From the NCBI RefSeq assembly GCF_954871325.1, contig NC_088775.1, positions 29,551,561-29,615,560 of the forward strand: DNA of 64,000 nt, in the 5' to 3' direction. Position 1 is the first letter of the stretch. Each line of letters starts with the position of its first letter. A program made the translations under genes and the position numbers. Shown one piece after another: positions 43,209-55,499 of this stretch. Under the pieces are notes generated by a model that was not told the DNA's origin, did no database searches, and saw nothing but the letters and a program-made list of their open reading frames with translations. The DNA comes from Gordionus sp. m RMFG-2023. Its lineage: Eukaryota > Nematomorpha > Gordioida > Chordodea > Parachordodidae.

Positions 43209-44016
43209 ATGTCGTAATTTTTAAAGGAATCAGAACTATCCGGAATCATCACCGATTTTAATGGGATCCCTTTAAGAATTCAATTTTTTAAAGGATAAAG
43301 AACTATACTGTATTATCCGTTTGAACCATGATATAGAAGAATCTTAATTTATAACGCGTTTTACACTCGTTTTGCTTTTTAAAATAAATTATTTATTTAT
43401 TTTCAATGTTGTTTTTTTTGGCCTTATGAAATAAGATATGTCTAATATTGGGTATCAATCGATAGCTAATCAAAAAATCTATCTGGAGGTCAATCTCTCC
43501 CCCTTAATGGGCAAGTCTAGGTCTGGGGTTCAGGAATATTTTTATCAATATAAAATATCGATATGGGTATCAAATAATAGCTAATTTTTATATCCTTTAG
43601 TCTTCATTCTTGGTCTTGATGTGTATGACTTAGTCTGGGGGGGGGGGGTGGAGGGGAGGGGTGTAAAAAATATTTTTTTAATATGGGTATAATCGCCTAA
43701 TCAGGGGAAGAGATTGTACTCCAGTTGTATAGATCTTTTGATTAGCTATCGATTGATACCTTATATTAGACATATATTATTTCATAAGACCAAAAAAAAC
43801 AACATTGAAAATTAATAAATAACAATAAAATTAATAAGAAATAATACGAAACGAAACGCGCATAAAACGCTTTTTAAAATAAGATTCCTTTTTATCACGA
43901 TTAAAACGATAATACTGTATTATCATTCCTTAACTTAAAACCCTAATTTTTTTAGTCATCCCTTTAAAACCCGTGATGATTCCGGATAGTTCTGATCCCT
44001 TTAAAAATTACGACAT
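43209..44016. mobile_element. Element with about 270-bp inverted ends
   Basis: It begins ATGTCGTAATTTTTAAAGG and its other end reads the same on the opposite strand. The similarity continues, with small gaps, through AACTATCCGGAATCATCA, ACTGTATTAT, AAACGCG-like words, GGCCTTATGAAATAA and GGTATCAATCGATAGCTAAT, to about 43480 and 43745. The centre is non-coding and includes a G run. The flanking octamers ATATATGT and ATATATTT match at 7 of 8, but in low-complexity DNA. Very long inverted ends and no gene suggest a Mutator-like or fold-back element; the superfamily is undecided. Confidence 0.85.
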
Positions 44017-44910
44017 ATATATTTAAAAATCGATTTCATTTATATTTATTTATTATGCCAGTCTTCTTTATATATAACTTCAACTTGATTAATAAAATAA
44101 ATGGGCAAGTAATTAGAAGGATTTAGGAAATATATAATAATTATTTTAATACTTTGCGAACTAAATATTTTATCCAGAAATGTATAAAGCAAGCCTGAAA
44201 ATTTTGCTCATATTCTACAAGTTTTTAATGATTAGAAAATTAAAATTCATTTTATATATAGAAAATAGAACAATATTTGTATCTGTATTCCTATGAAATT
44301 AAAAAGTTATAAATGCTAAATATTATTTTATTTTAAAGTATTTAAAAAATATATATATTTTCTAAAATATTCAAATATATAAATACAAAACAGTACTTGT
44401 ATGTAGTGTTTTAAATTCAACTATTTGCGGTACTGCCCCTGTTCTTAACTTCTTTTATAAGTCATTTTATTGTTAAAAATCATTATGAATGTTTGAAGTT
44501 TGGACCTTACACAAACATTCTATATAAAATTTTCAATTTCATTTATTGTATTTTTTTAAAAATATCATAATATGCCATATTAATATCATTTGTCAATTTT
44601 ACGATATTGAACATTTTTGAAAAAACTGTCATAAAATTTTAAAATAAAATAAGTCACCAATAGTTTATTAGGTAGAGAATTGAACGAAATAAGTGGCTAT
44701 CGTAATGAAATTGCCAGGCCATTCAACAAAGCAATGCATTGCTATTCATGGTTCCATATAGCAATGTATGTAAAACCATTTCACTTAATTAATCGTCCAA
44801 TTTAATTGTTATTTAATTTTCTTTTAATATTTTTTCCCGTGCAAATTTCTTTCAAGTAAGTAATCTTTTTTGGAAAAGTTGTATTGTTAAATAAAATATA
44901 TTAACATAAG

Positions 44911-44931
44911 GGTTCGGGTTCACATCCCTGG
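44911..44931. repeat. Solitary hAT end
   Basis: GGTTCGGGTTCACATCCCTG is the right end of the hAT family found at 11700-13001 and about 48.2-49.17 kb. No matching left end is seen nearby within about 1.3 kb, so this appears to be a lone remnant. Confidence 0.6.
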
Positions 44932-45010
44932 TTTAAACTTAGTAATACTTACAAATACAATCACAAAAATAGTTTATCTAATATTTGACTTTAGAATATA
45001 AGTTATAAAT

Positions 45011-45200
45011 TAGAGACCTGCAGGCCCGGCCCGAGCCGTATTTTAACTATTTCAAATATACCCGAGCCGGGCCTAAGAAAATTTTATTGTTAGCTATAAA
45101 AATTAAAAATACCATTTATTTAAAATAAATCCAGCCCGAGCGGTAAAATTTTTTTTTAAAAAAAACCTGACCAGGCAAATGGTTCCTCTGCCATTAATAG
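45011..45200. mobile_element. GGCCCGG MITE, partly eroded
   Basis: It starts TAGAGACCTGCAGGCCCGGC and carries CCGAGCCGGGCC and CAGCCCGAGCGG words around a short AT-rich core. The right end is not clear. Similar scraps occur near 46308-46400, 48060-48150, 54610-54710, 59090-59115 and 62085-62150. Confidence 0.65.
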
Positions 45201-48189
45201 ATTTAACTCTGAAATATAGCATACTTCATTTGAAGGTTACATTATGAACCCCACCTTGTCTCCCATTTTATTTTTCCACATGGAATATGATAAGAGTTAA
45301 ATTTCTATTCATTACAAGATCAAATTTTGTAAATTTTACATTGTTACAAAATGGTCACGAACTGCAATTTGGGAGATATTTTAAATATTATGATGGCACA
45401 CAGATAATGACGTAATATTTTATTATGCCCTTCTCTCTCCACTAAAATAAAATAATAAACACAATTGATAGATAATAAATATCTCCAGAAAGAATGTATT
45501 TAACAATATCTAATCTATCCTTTTATTTAACACATTTTCGCCTTTTTCAGGAAAAACCACGAAAATAAATACTGAAAATTTTATTTATTAGTGTCTAAAT
45601 AAAAATATATTATTAAGAGTTCAAAAATATAATATAACATGATGATTTATTAATGTATTTTTTCTTCGCTTTGGGAAAACGAATAATTTTAAAGAATTAT
45701 ATAAAAAATCTCATATATATTTTATTTGTTTTATTTTTAAGAAAATTTAATAATTTTAAAAATAAATTATTTCAAGTTCGTTCAAAAAGAATTTACAAAT
45801 AATAAAAATTAAAAACACCTAAATTAAATTTCTGTTTAAAGCGGTGATTCTTTTTGAAAATAAAAATGTAATAAAAAATTAGTTTAATGGGCAGCTGGTC
45901 AATCGATGACCTCTGAATTTGTTTTAAAAATTCCAAATTTATATAGTAAGGATGATTTATATATGCAGAGTAGATAGTATTATATTATATTGAAGATAAA
46001 TGCTAATCAGAGTCCGAATTTATTTTATTAAAACAAATATATTGCCCTTTGTCTGGCTCCCATACCGAAAGGTAAAATGGAGGGGCCAATCCTTTCATGC
46101 TCAATTTTTGAGATGAAGGAATGCAATTTAAATTGTAATTAAAGAATAAATATTACACAATAGATTAGTCATTTGCTAAAATTTATTTGTCTATCTTTCC
46201 TACGCTTGCATATTCTTTAATTTTTAAATTCAAATCCTAAAATTTGATATATATTTATTACCAATGCATGTATGGAATTAATTTTAAATTAAAAGTAGAT
46301 TAAATATAGTCCGGTCCCTATTTTTACTCGGGCCGATTTTAAATATCCATGCTGGGCCTGCTAATATTTTTATAAAATACTCTTACCGAGCCGAATATTT
46401 TAAATCACCATTATTATCTATAAAAATTACAAATAAATAAAATATATTCAGAAATTGTGCATCATAGAGCAATATAAAAGAATACATTCATTCCCTTATC
46501 ATATTTTCTTCTATTTTTTCGATCCTTAGAATTTCTAGTAAAATATTTACCTAATCATTATTTTAGGTGATATTCAATCAAATTAAAAGCAACAAAGTTA
46601 CACTCAATATTTAATTTATAATTAGTAACATAGAAGAAATTTTGAAATTGCCCCTATAGTTTCCAATTTTTATTTTAAGTTTTTTGATCAAATAATCATA
46701 ATTTTTATCATATTTTAGAAAAATATTTTCTTCTTGGTTCATATATCATAATTATGTTTTGTTTTTGAATGTAGGTTCATTATGGATAATATAATAATAG
46801 CTCTCTCTAGTAATGTTCAACGGAAGGAAATTTTTTTATTGACTTAAATTTAATTTAATAATAGCTGAAAGGATAAGGAGTAGGATTAATGGTTATAGAG
46901 ATATAGGATAGGGTAGGCCAACTTCCTCTTCTAATTTAAAAAACATTTTAAAATGCTCTCAAAATATTTACTCAGTAAAAATTGTTAAACAGTGAATATG
47001 AAAGGATTAAAAATATACTTATTAATGATGGGTAGACAAATATAAGAATAGAATATATTATAATATTTATTATAACAACCCCAAGTCCTATTTTCTATAA
47101 ATTAATTTGAAACAGGAACCAATATACATACGGGAAGATATATATATCTAGTGAATTTATTAAAGTGAAGATATAGGAAACACAAAAATTAACATCATAA
47201 TAAAGGATAATGCAAGTAATAAAGAAAGCCTGGACACTTATGAGAAATAAATATCCAATTATCGAATGCATTGGGTCGTATCTCTTGGACCTAATTTGCT
47301 TTTAAAGAATCTAGCAAATATTGTCAATTTAAATTTTAGTAGCAAAAGCTCAAAGTATTATAAAATAAGTAAAATTACATTCTTTTACACATTTAAAGAT
47401 AAAAATAGGATTGTTTCCTTAAATTTGCCTAGCCCAACATTGGAAAGTATAGTTTTGATAATTAAGGGTCTGTTAAAAAATAAAAATATTTTAAGGATAC
47501 TCCATTTGAGATAAGAGAATTAATCCTCTTGATAATGAAGTTTTTAAATGATCTTACACAGCTATACAATTTTATAAAGTCATTTCTACACAAACAGAGG
47601 TAATGGATTTAATTTCAAAGATAATGAATTAGATTTTATTAAACCGATTAATTGCTCTATTTTAGAGATCTGGAATCGTTTTTATCTTCAAACGAAGATA
47701 ACAAATTAAATGATTGAGATTATATCTTACTTGTATAAATAATATATTAATAGTCTATATATTTTTAATAAAATATGAAGAAAAAAAATCAATATTGACC
47801 TATAAAATAATTTTTTAATGTAAATTTCCTGTTATTTCCCCCAAATTTCCAGATAAATTTCCTTTCAAGGTAAAAATTTAATTTAAATAAGGATCATTTT
47901 ATATCTTCTTTTCTATGGAGTCGAATTGAAAGTGTGGTGTTTCAAACTCACTCTGAAGATAAGATAATTTGAAAAATTATTATATATGGATTACATATTC
48001 GTTGAAAACGATTCGTAAAATACCGAATAGTTTATATTTCAATATTTTATTAAAACCAAGGCCGTAAAAATTTACACAGCCTGACCGAATTTTTTTTTTC
48101 AAGAAATTCGTGCAGGGTTGTGCAAATGGTATCCTGCATGATATTTATTAAAAATTAAAAAAAGTTATATTTTATTATTTGAAAGAAAA

Positions 48190-49170
48190 TTTTTAACATT
48201 TTTTATATTTCAAAGATGAAAATTCACGTTCTACCTTTACCTAAAATAGATAGTTATCTTTATAAAATTATTGTACTTGTGTCGCCGGTACAGCCATGAA
48301 GATTCTAGATAAGATATCTAATTCTGAATATATTGAAGAATTTTCTTTCCAGAATTTTAAAATATTTATATCCTTATTTATTCTCTTAACTTCTAAGAAC
48401 TTTACTATTAAAGATGAAATAGGCATTTTTTGATCCTCCTTTCTATCTGATGATAATTTGATTGTTTTTTTCTCGATCTAAAAGTAAAATTGCCTCCAAT
48501 ATATTGTAAATAATGGAGTTTTGCTTATGCAATAAATCATTAAGATGGTCTTTAGCCATTTGTTTTTGCTCAATACTCAATAAAACTTGATATCGAGGGT
48601 CTAAATATATAGAAGCGTATACAACACTATTTTGAAAATATTGTTGCTCTCGAATTTTCATGTTTTCTAATATTTCGTATAAAAAAACTATAAATTTTTC
48701 TAAATCTAATCGGCATCTAATTTATAAGCCTTAAAATCAAATAAACATAATTGTTCTGATTGTAATCTTAATATTGTTATTTTTAAAGGAACTACCAATC
48801 ATCTTCCACTTGTACTACAAAATAATTCACTTTTAAAATAATCAACGTATTTCTATAACATAGCATATTAATAAATTTACATAATAAAATATTATTACAC
48901 TGGAAAATAATTTATGATAATCTCTAAATAAAATGGTAGTCCAGGAAGACAATTGGAAAAAAATAACGGCACTAACTTTTACGATTGACTTCTTAGAAAA
49001 TAAATGATTCCACAAAAAAGTTAATAAAATTTATATTATTTTTTAAAAAAATATTTTTATTTTAAAAAATTTTATGACACCTAGAACCCTTGGACCCTCC
49101 ACTTTTAAAAAGGGTCCAGGTTCGGGTTCAGCCAAAATACGAGGGTTCAGGAACCGGGTTCACATTCCTG
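48190..49170 (-). mobile_element. hAT element, inverted relative of 11700-13001, right end lost
   Basis: On the minus strand it begins at 49170 with CAGGAATGTGAACCCGG, followed by the same subterminal sequence as the copy at 11.7 kb (CCTGGACCCTTTTTAAAAGT). The internal frame 48661-48443 reads VVYASIYLDPRYQVLLSIEQ and continues KQMAKDHLNDLL. This is a well-known hAT transposase stretch (family AAVYLDPRFQ, then an HL-L-L pattern). Toward 48190 the dimerisation-domain region is present but broken. The end that should read GGTTCACATCCC is missing; a GGCCCGG MITE piece lies there instead (48060-48150). Confidence 0.8.
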
Positions 49171-49298
49171 GGCATTATACATTTTCTTTATAACAAATTA
49201 TTATGATGACAATTTTTACTTAAGAAAGAATTGCACTTATAACAAAAAATAATAATATAAATTGTTTGAAATATGATAACAATTATGTTGCCTTGCGT

Positions 49299-50612
49299 CA
49301 GAGTTGTTAAAGGAACCTGCCTTACGTAGCGCGCTACTTTTTTTAAATAGAAGTAGCTATTAGCTCGCTACTATAAGATAACGATAGCTATAATGCGCCC
49401 CTTTTTAGAAGTATAAAAAATACTAAAATTTATTAATTTTCATATTTATAATCTTAAATTTAATTTAGAAGTTTATATTTCAAAATATGATTTATAAATT
49501 ATAAATCTAATTTATCAAGTAATTTAAAATAAATTCAGCCAATAGAGATAGACATGAAAAATAAATTGAGATAGATGATAAAACCACGTAATTTCATTAA
49601 AAAATGATATACCTTTTCCCTCAAATTTATATGCATGAAATAGCGATGGACAATATTGTTCAATAAATGAAGAGCTTAAACTAAAAAATAAGTATCTAAA
49701 TATATTTTTCATAACTTTAATAAAAATTATTTTTACTTTAGGATGTTTCGGAAATTTCTCGATAATTTTGGTGTAATAAAAGAAGCTATGCCAAAATAAA
49801 TCAAATTTAAATTTGATTAATCCTACATCAGAACCAGATATTTCTCAAAAATAATTCATAAAGTGATAATCAATTTTATAATTTCGATAATCCTTATTCA
49901 ACAATCTGAATACATTATCTACTTGGTACCAAGATATCCTGCTGGCAGAAGTGATGACAAGAATTTTGGATAATATTAAAGAATGAAACAGACTTTTTAT
50001 TAGATATATAAGATGTCTCATACATCTGCACAACAACAGATAGTTGGGGCTCATGAAGGTAAAATAAAGTATTTATGTTCTGATCTTATACCAATTGAAT
50101 TAGATCCAAAGTAAATCTAAATAGGCTATAGGTAAACGTTGACTAATTTATACCCAACAAAGATACATTCGCTAATAATCCATTTGACGCGTTTTTAACT
50201 AAAAATACTCACTCAAATGATTTTTGACAATTTTTCTTAATAGTTTAGAAAATTAAATACCGCATTGCCTTCAAGTTCTACTATTGAACGGTTATTCAGT
50301 AAGGTAAGATTAATACTTTCTTATCCTCACTCTGGAATAATATAGAAATTATTTTATTATTAAAATGCATTAAAATTTTAATGCATATATTTTACATTTT
50401 TAATCATAAATTTTTTTATTAATATTTTCATATGTTTGAATTTGAAATGTTATAGATTAAATATCTAAAAAAATATATTGAAATTTTTTGTTAAAAAAGT
50501 AATGTAAAAAAAAGCGAAAGCTATTTATTTTAAAAGGTAGCTAATAGCACGCAACATTTTTCCCAAATATCATTAGCGGCAGCACACTTAAAAGTAGCGT
50601 TTAACATCACTG
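49299..50612 (+). mobile_element. hAT element, 1.3 kb, GTAGCG-rich ends
   Basis: The left end is CAGAGTTGTTAAAGGAACC and the right end, on the other strand, CAGTGATGTTAAACGCTACT, giving inverted ends of the hAT CAGNGNTGTTAA type. Subterminal words AGCGCGCTACTT and TAGCTATTAGCTCGCTACTA recur inverted near 50510-50600. Near 50260-50330 the plus strand reads LPSSSTIERLFSKVRLILSY, the hAT dimerisation motif (family LPSSAAVERLFSxAGxI). The flanking octamers do not match clearly, so the exact ends are uncertain. No long frame survives. Confidence 0.75.
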
Positions 50613-50867
50613 GCTTTGATTATATGCCACGTTCATTCATGAATAAAAAAAATATTAAAAATAGACATCATTTTAACGAATTTTAATTATTACAAGTACC
50701 AATTAGTCTTGTCTAATTGTATTTACCTTCAAAATATACTTGACTTCGAACCATTATCCATTTATTTATGATAAACTTTGATTTAATACTATATTTAATA
50801 TAAAATAATGTTGTTCTCTATAGTGCTCGAAAAATTATTGCGCCTATTAATCGTCAAAAAAAATTAC

Positions 50868-51146
50868 CTAAGAAAGCGAGTGTAGAATAATCTGAAACCG
50901 ATGGGAAAAGCCTCTGAGCTCCAGCGAGAAAAGAATCCCCTCCACTTCCATTTACGCCCGGCCCTCCAGCGTTGTTACTCAAGCCGCTTTTATCCGTCCT
51001 TAATAAGGATACAAGGTAAGAATGGGCATCGCGTGAATCGTCCGAAGAGATGCGTGGAGCTGGGGCGGAAGAGTTGTGATGGAAAATAGAATTGATGGGT
51101 TCGAGGATAGGTAATTTATGGCTGGGATCTTCTTCTTCTTGTTCCA
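50868..51146 (-). CDS. Eip74EF: E74/ELF-like ETS factor, upstream exon in the window
   Basis: A 279-base exon, phase 1 at both ends, after an AATTTTTAG acceptor (51148-51147) and before a CTTAG-GTAATT donor (50868/50867). It reads EQEEEDPSHKLPILEPINSI, then FHHNSSAPAPRISSDDSRDA, HSYLVSLLRTDKSGLSNNAG, a glycine-rich stretch and AQRLFPSVSDYSTLAFL. It is not a first exon: no ATG precedes it in frame, and the reading begins inside a codon. Assignment to the E74-like gene rests on strand, phase agreement with the 41205 exon and composition. I do not recognise a family motif in it, so it could belong to another transcript. Base composition is clearly richer in G and C than its surroundings. Confidence 0.7.
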
Positions 51147-51250
51147 CTAAAAATTTTTAAAATAAATATATGATTATATATTTTATTTATTTGATCGAGA
51201 TGCAAGCTAAGGTCGATGTCCAATTTTTTAAAGATATCTCTAGAAAGAGG

Positions 51251-52208
51251 TAGGCCTATTCAAAAACGAATTCGAATCGAATAGTGCAACGAATCGAATA
51301 ATTTACTATTCGTATTCATACGAATAATAAAATATACTTGTATTTGATTCGAATAATTGAGATTAATTACTTAATAAAATATATCATACTCAAATATATT
51401 GAGAAATTTTTTTATTGCAAATTTGATTTTAAACAGAAAAATTATTATAATAATTAATAAAAATATGTAATCAATAATCTGATAATAAAAAAATATGTAA
51501 TCAAGTTATAAACAAAATTTAAATGTATATTATGAATTTAATTCATAATTCTAAGCCAATTTTTAAGGCAGAGTTTTTCTTATATTTTCTTCCTTAGATG
51601 ACATGCGATTTTTTGACAACAAATTAGTTCCAAAAGTCGTTCACAAGTTGATGTTCCTTATATAGATAGGTATTCCCTAGGTGTGAATGAAACCTATTAT
51701 AATGATTAATAAGAGGGGGTGTTGTTTTGCCTTTACATTTTATAAAGCTCTTGAAATGATTGAAGCAGCTTTTTCACCGTCATTATTGATTTGATATTGA
51801 TTCCATATAATCGCTCTTTTTGTGGGGAAATTTTGTCAACTTAGCATAACTATTTCATCAAGCATTCTTTTCTAACATAATTAGGCTACTAGCAATAATT
51901 TATTATATATTTTTATATATCTTTGGTTTGTGTAATTTTTTAATATAATTTATTATGAGATTCAAAAAATAAACTTTTTGTGAGATTAGAAAAATACAGC
52001 AAATAAAAATTTAAATATTGCTTTAATTTTCACTTCAAAGATTTTAAATTTGTGCTAGTCTTTTTATAAACACATTACCTGTCAGATTGGAAGGTCATCA
52101 AATAGAAATGACAAATGTTAGACTTATTAAAAGCAATTTATTAAATATTCCGAATAATTCGTTTTATTCGAACCGATTCGAATATTCGAATTTTTTTGAA
52201 CAGGCCTA
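51251..52208. mobile_element. hAT-type element with exact 8-bp target duplication, GAATTCGAATCGAAT ends
   Basis: A 958-bp element between two GAAAGAGG octamers (51243-51250 and 52209-52216). Inverted ends: TAGGCCTATTCAAAAACGAA and, from the other side, TAGGCCTGTTCAAAAAAATT. Both subterminal zones are filled with TTCGAATCGAATA words in both directions. The interior has no convincing frame. It sits about 100 bases upstream of the E74-like exon at 51146. Confidence 0.9.
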
Positions 52209-52216
52209 GAAAGAGG

Positions 52217-54840
52217 TTATAATTTTTTAAGAGAAGGGGGGAACACAAATTTTATACCATTAAATTTTGTTGTATAAAAATAATTCATTGTTATAAAGTA
52301 ACGTCGACTAAAATAACATCATCTTTGGAGTAATTTTAATGGGATCTAAAATTGTTATAAGATATCGATTATAAATATAATTATAAACAACATTTCCCAA
52401 ATCATAGTTATGGTAATTATGAAATTTTTTTATTTAAATTAAAAAATAAATTAACATTTTAAATAGTATATTTTATATTATTGGATGGGAAGGTAGAAAT
52501 AGAAAATGGCATAATTTGTTATTTCAAAAAAATTTGAATTATATTTATAGAATATAACATGCAATGGTAATGAAGTCTAAGGCCACTTCCTAATCATAGT
52601 ATCTTGGGCAACAAGACTGGATGAAAATATCCATGGATAAAAAGACATAAGACAAAATACCATAATTTAACCTCAAATGGAAACAATATTAAAATTACCT
52701 CATTTTTAAGCATTTAATCAAATCTAAAATTATGGTCTTTTTGTTCTGGTTTCCTTTAGTCCGATATCATTCCAGGGCAGTTCTATCTTGGATTTCTCCC
52801 AAAGAGGAAGAGGGCATTTTTTTAAAACAATCAAAAATAAATGCAGCTTGAGGTATATGCTTCCAACCAAGCATCAATATTATTACTTTATGGTGACTTG
52901 TTGCAGGCTATTTTATTAAGGTGTAGGTCAATTACAAGCAAATGATTTTTAGAGGTGAACGATTTAGTTCAATATTATTATGGAAATTACCTCGTGATAT
53001 ATTTATCGTGTTGTATTCAAAAATGGAATCCAGAATTATGAAAATATGAACTAGCGGGGGTGATTAAACATTTATAGATTGTCACTTTCAAAAGTATCCT
53101 TGGAGTCAATAACTGCACCAGGAAATTTGTAAAAATGTGTTCAGCAGAACACCTAAAATTTATTATTGATTTTTTTATAGTATACTTAAATGAGAGATAT
53201 GAGAGACTTGCCCGGTTCAGAACTATAGTTAAATTTACTATAACGGACCTAAAAATGGCATAAATTTTTTAAAGGGTCGGACAAATAACGGCTACAAATG
53301 ATTGCCTCGAGCAGATATTAGCCCCCAGAACATATCTAGAAACCAAAACCTACAGGAATCGGACGAAGAACCCTTCTTAAAATTTTTAGGAATAAAAACC
53401 AAGCCCATTTTTGGTCTAAGTTTTAAACTTTGATGGGTAGATCCGTCCCGCTCAATTCTTTCAAAGATTAATAATGTTTCACCCCGTTACTTTCACATTC
53501 AAAGCGTTTCGATAAAGCTAGAATGTTCCATGAGAATCTGGAAAATTCTGGAAATCTCCGGAACGAATTTCAACTATTTTTTTTAAAACAAATTTTATCC
53601 CTATCTATCCCATTCCCTTATTTTCTCAAAAAAAAACGTTTTGCCAAAATTGATTCATTTTTTTTTGCGCGTATAATAATTTATCAAACGTTAATTTATT
53701 TATGAAATGATATTGAAATTCAAATTCATCTCATTGTTTTTTTTGTAGACGACTTTGTTGGAAAATTGTGTTCTTTTTAAAAAAAAAAATTCCACATTTT
53801 GAAATTATGATAATGTAATGAATGTTTAATTTTTTGTTTAAATTTTTTTAAAAAAGTCCCTTCCCCTTCTATTGTCTTAAAAGGTGTAAAATTTCCGTGC
53901 AATTGGTCTGTTTTTTATAGTTATATTTTTGAAAAATCTTTAATAATAACTCAATTAAAATCGTCAAACTATTTTAGCTATCGTGTTTTTTTTAAGGTTT
54001 TCATTAAACAAATAATCAAAAAAACATACATGTTTAGTTTTCTTCCTTTTCATTTACTTTGATAATGGGAATATATTATACATTATGAGGAAGTTTCCTA
54101 TCGCAATTAGATTAGACATAACAGGAGCATACAGACTTGTTTTTTTTAATAATAAGAGAGGTTAGAACTTTAGGCTAATATGCTTTTTACTAGGAATCTA
54201 TTTTAGGAGTTACTTTGCAATTGCATCATTAACTTGGTATGTACTCGCTTCACCTTATATTTGATTCATCGTAGGAGGGGGGAATCAACTTCATTGGCTT
54301 AGTGAATGAGAGAGGGGTGGGGGTCTAGACTGGATGGGTACGCATAAAAATTAATTCTTTTATTGTAGTTTCAATAGTTACAACAAAAAAACATACAATT
54401 TAATAAAACGAAAAATCAATTACCAATTTTGGGTTTTGTTTTAAAAAATAGATTACCATTTTCAAAAAAATTCTGAATTTTAAAAAATTTAGGCACTAAT
54501 TTTGTAAATGATTTAGGAAAGTGAAAAGAGAAGCAAATGAATGTTTAAATGATCCATCATGATCATTTTCAATTGGTTTGTTGAATGATAATTTAAAAAA
54601 TAAATATACATCAGCTCGACCCGGTTCGGGTTTGTAATTTATTTATTTTTAGGCCGGGATCGATCTGGTACTTTTTAAAATATACCGTTTATGGCTTATC
54701 CCAGGTTCACTATAAATAATATTAAATAACATAGAATTGACCCATGTACCATATAGCATTATAATATGGTTAAATAAAGAGTTTGAAAAATATGATACTA
54801 CCTATCATAGTTGAATAATGGCTAAATTTCAGCTAATTCC
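52217..54840. other. AT-rich stretch upstream of the exon, no gene seen
   Basis: Probably intronic if the E74-like gene extends upstream. A short GC-richer part (53215-53430) with CCCGGTTCAGAAC and GGGTCGGACAAATAACGGC is of unknown nature. TCGACCCGGTTCGGGTTTG near 54615 is a GGCCCGG-family scrap. Confidence 0.4.
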
Positions 54841-54849
54841 GCTCAATGT

Positions 54850-55490
54850 ATGTTATAGAAAATCCGTTAACATTAAGGCGTTTTAATTTATATTGATTTC
54901 TTTCAAATGTAAGCTGTTATATTTTAAAAAAAACTCTGAGCCAAGGTGATAGTTTTCGGCTAAATACTCTGTTTAGCCGGGTAAAAACTCGGTAAAAATA
55001 TAGTAATTACCCAACAATAGATGCGATCAATTTTTTATATTATAGATATTGAAATTCTGGCAATCAAGTTGTAAATAATCTAACCCATCAAATTTTAAAA
55101 TATTTTTAAAAAAATTCGTTTCTAAAATTCTAAATCTACTATTAAATTATATAATTTCTTTTTACGAAATAATAAATACAAATTTATAATTAGGCTAATA
55201 CTTACTTGAAATGTATGCTCAAAATTTTTTTAAATTGTTTACCCGACTAGACTACGAATTGATAATTTAATAGTCATTTAAAAAGTCCTACTCCTACCTA
55301 TAGTTTGGGTAATTACTATATATTTAGCCGTTTACCCCTTTAGTCGGCTAAAAAAATCGGCTAACCCGGGTTTTTACCCGCTGAAAACTATCGCCTTTGT
55401 TTTCGGTTTTTTTTTAAAAATATAGCAGCCTAAATTTTAAAGAAACTAATATAAATTAAAAGGCCTTATAATATTAATGGATTAGCTCCG
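54850..55490. repeat. Nested palindromic MITEs
   Basis: Inner element (54942-55399): it begins CAAGGTGATAGTTTTCGGCT and its other end reads CAAAGGCGATAGTTTTCAGC, with TTTAGCCG, GGGTAAAAAC and GGGTAATTACT words inverted between the sides. Outer arms (about 54865-54930 and 55410-55485): TTAAGGCGTTTTAATTTATAT and TAAGCTGTTATATTTT recur inverted as ATATAAATTAAAAGGCCTTA and AAAATATAGCAGCCTA. The simplest reading is one MITE inserted in the centre of another. I could not confirm target duplications. Confidence 0.75.
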
Positions 55491-55499
55491 GCACACGCC

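Larger units (their letters stand above)
41206..50867 (-). other. E74-like gene intron, 9.7 kb, repeat-filled
   Basis: The intron between the 51146-50868 exon and the SPADSGVSDV exon. It holds hAT copies at 49.3-50.6 and 48.2-49.2 kb, GGCCCGG MITE pieces, a lone hAT end at 44.9 kb and the long-inverted-repeat element at 43.2-44.0 kb. Near 41567-41695, AAACGTTACTTC and AAAGTAACGAGTGACTTT suggest another eroded hAT end pair. The open frame at 47266-47514 has no recognisable domain. Confidence 0.65.

Noticed and set aside
47266-47514. 82-residue open frame on plus in the E74-like intron
   Set aside because: Low complexity, no motif, base composition like the surrounding intron; probably chance.
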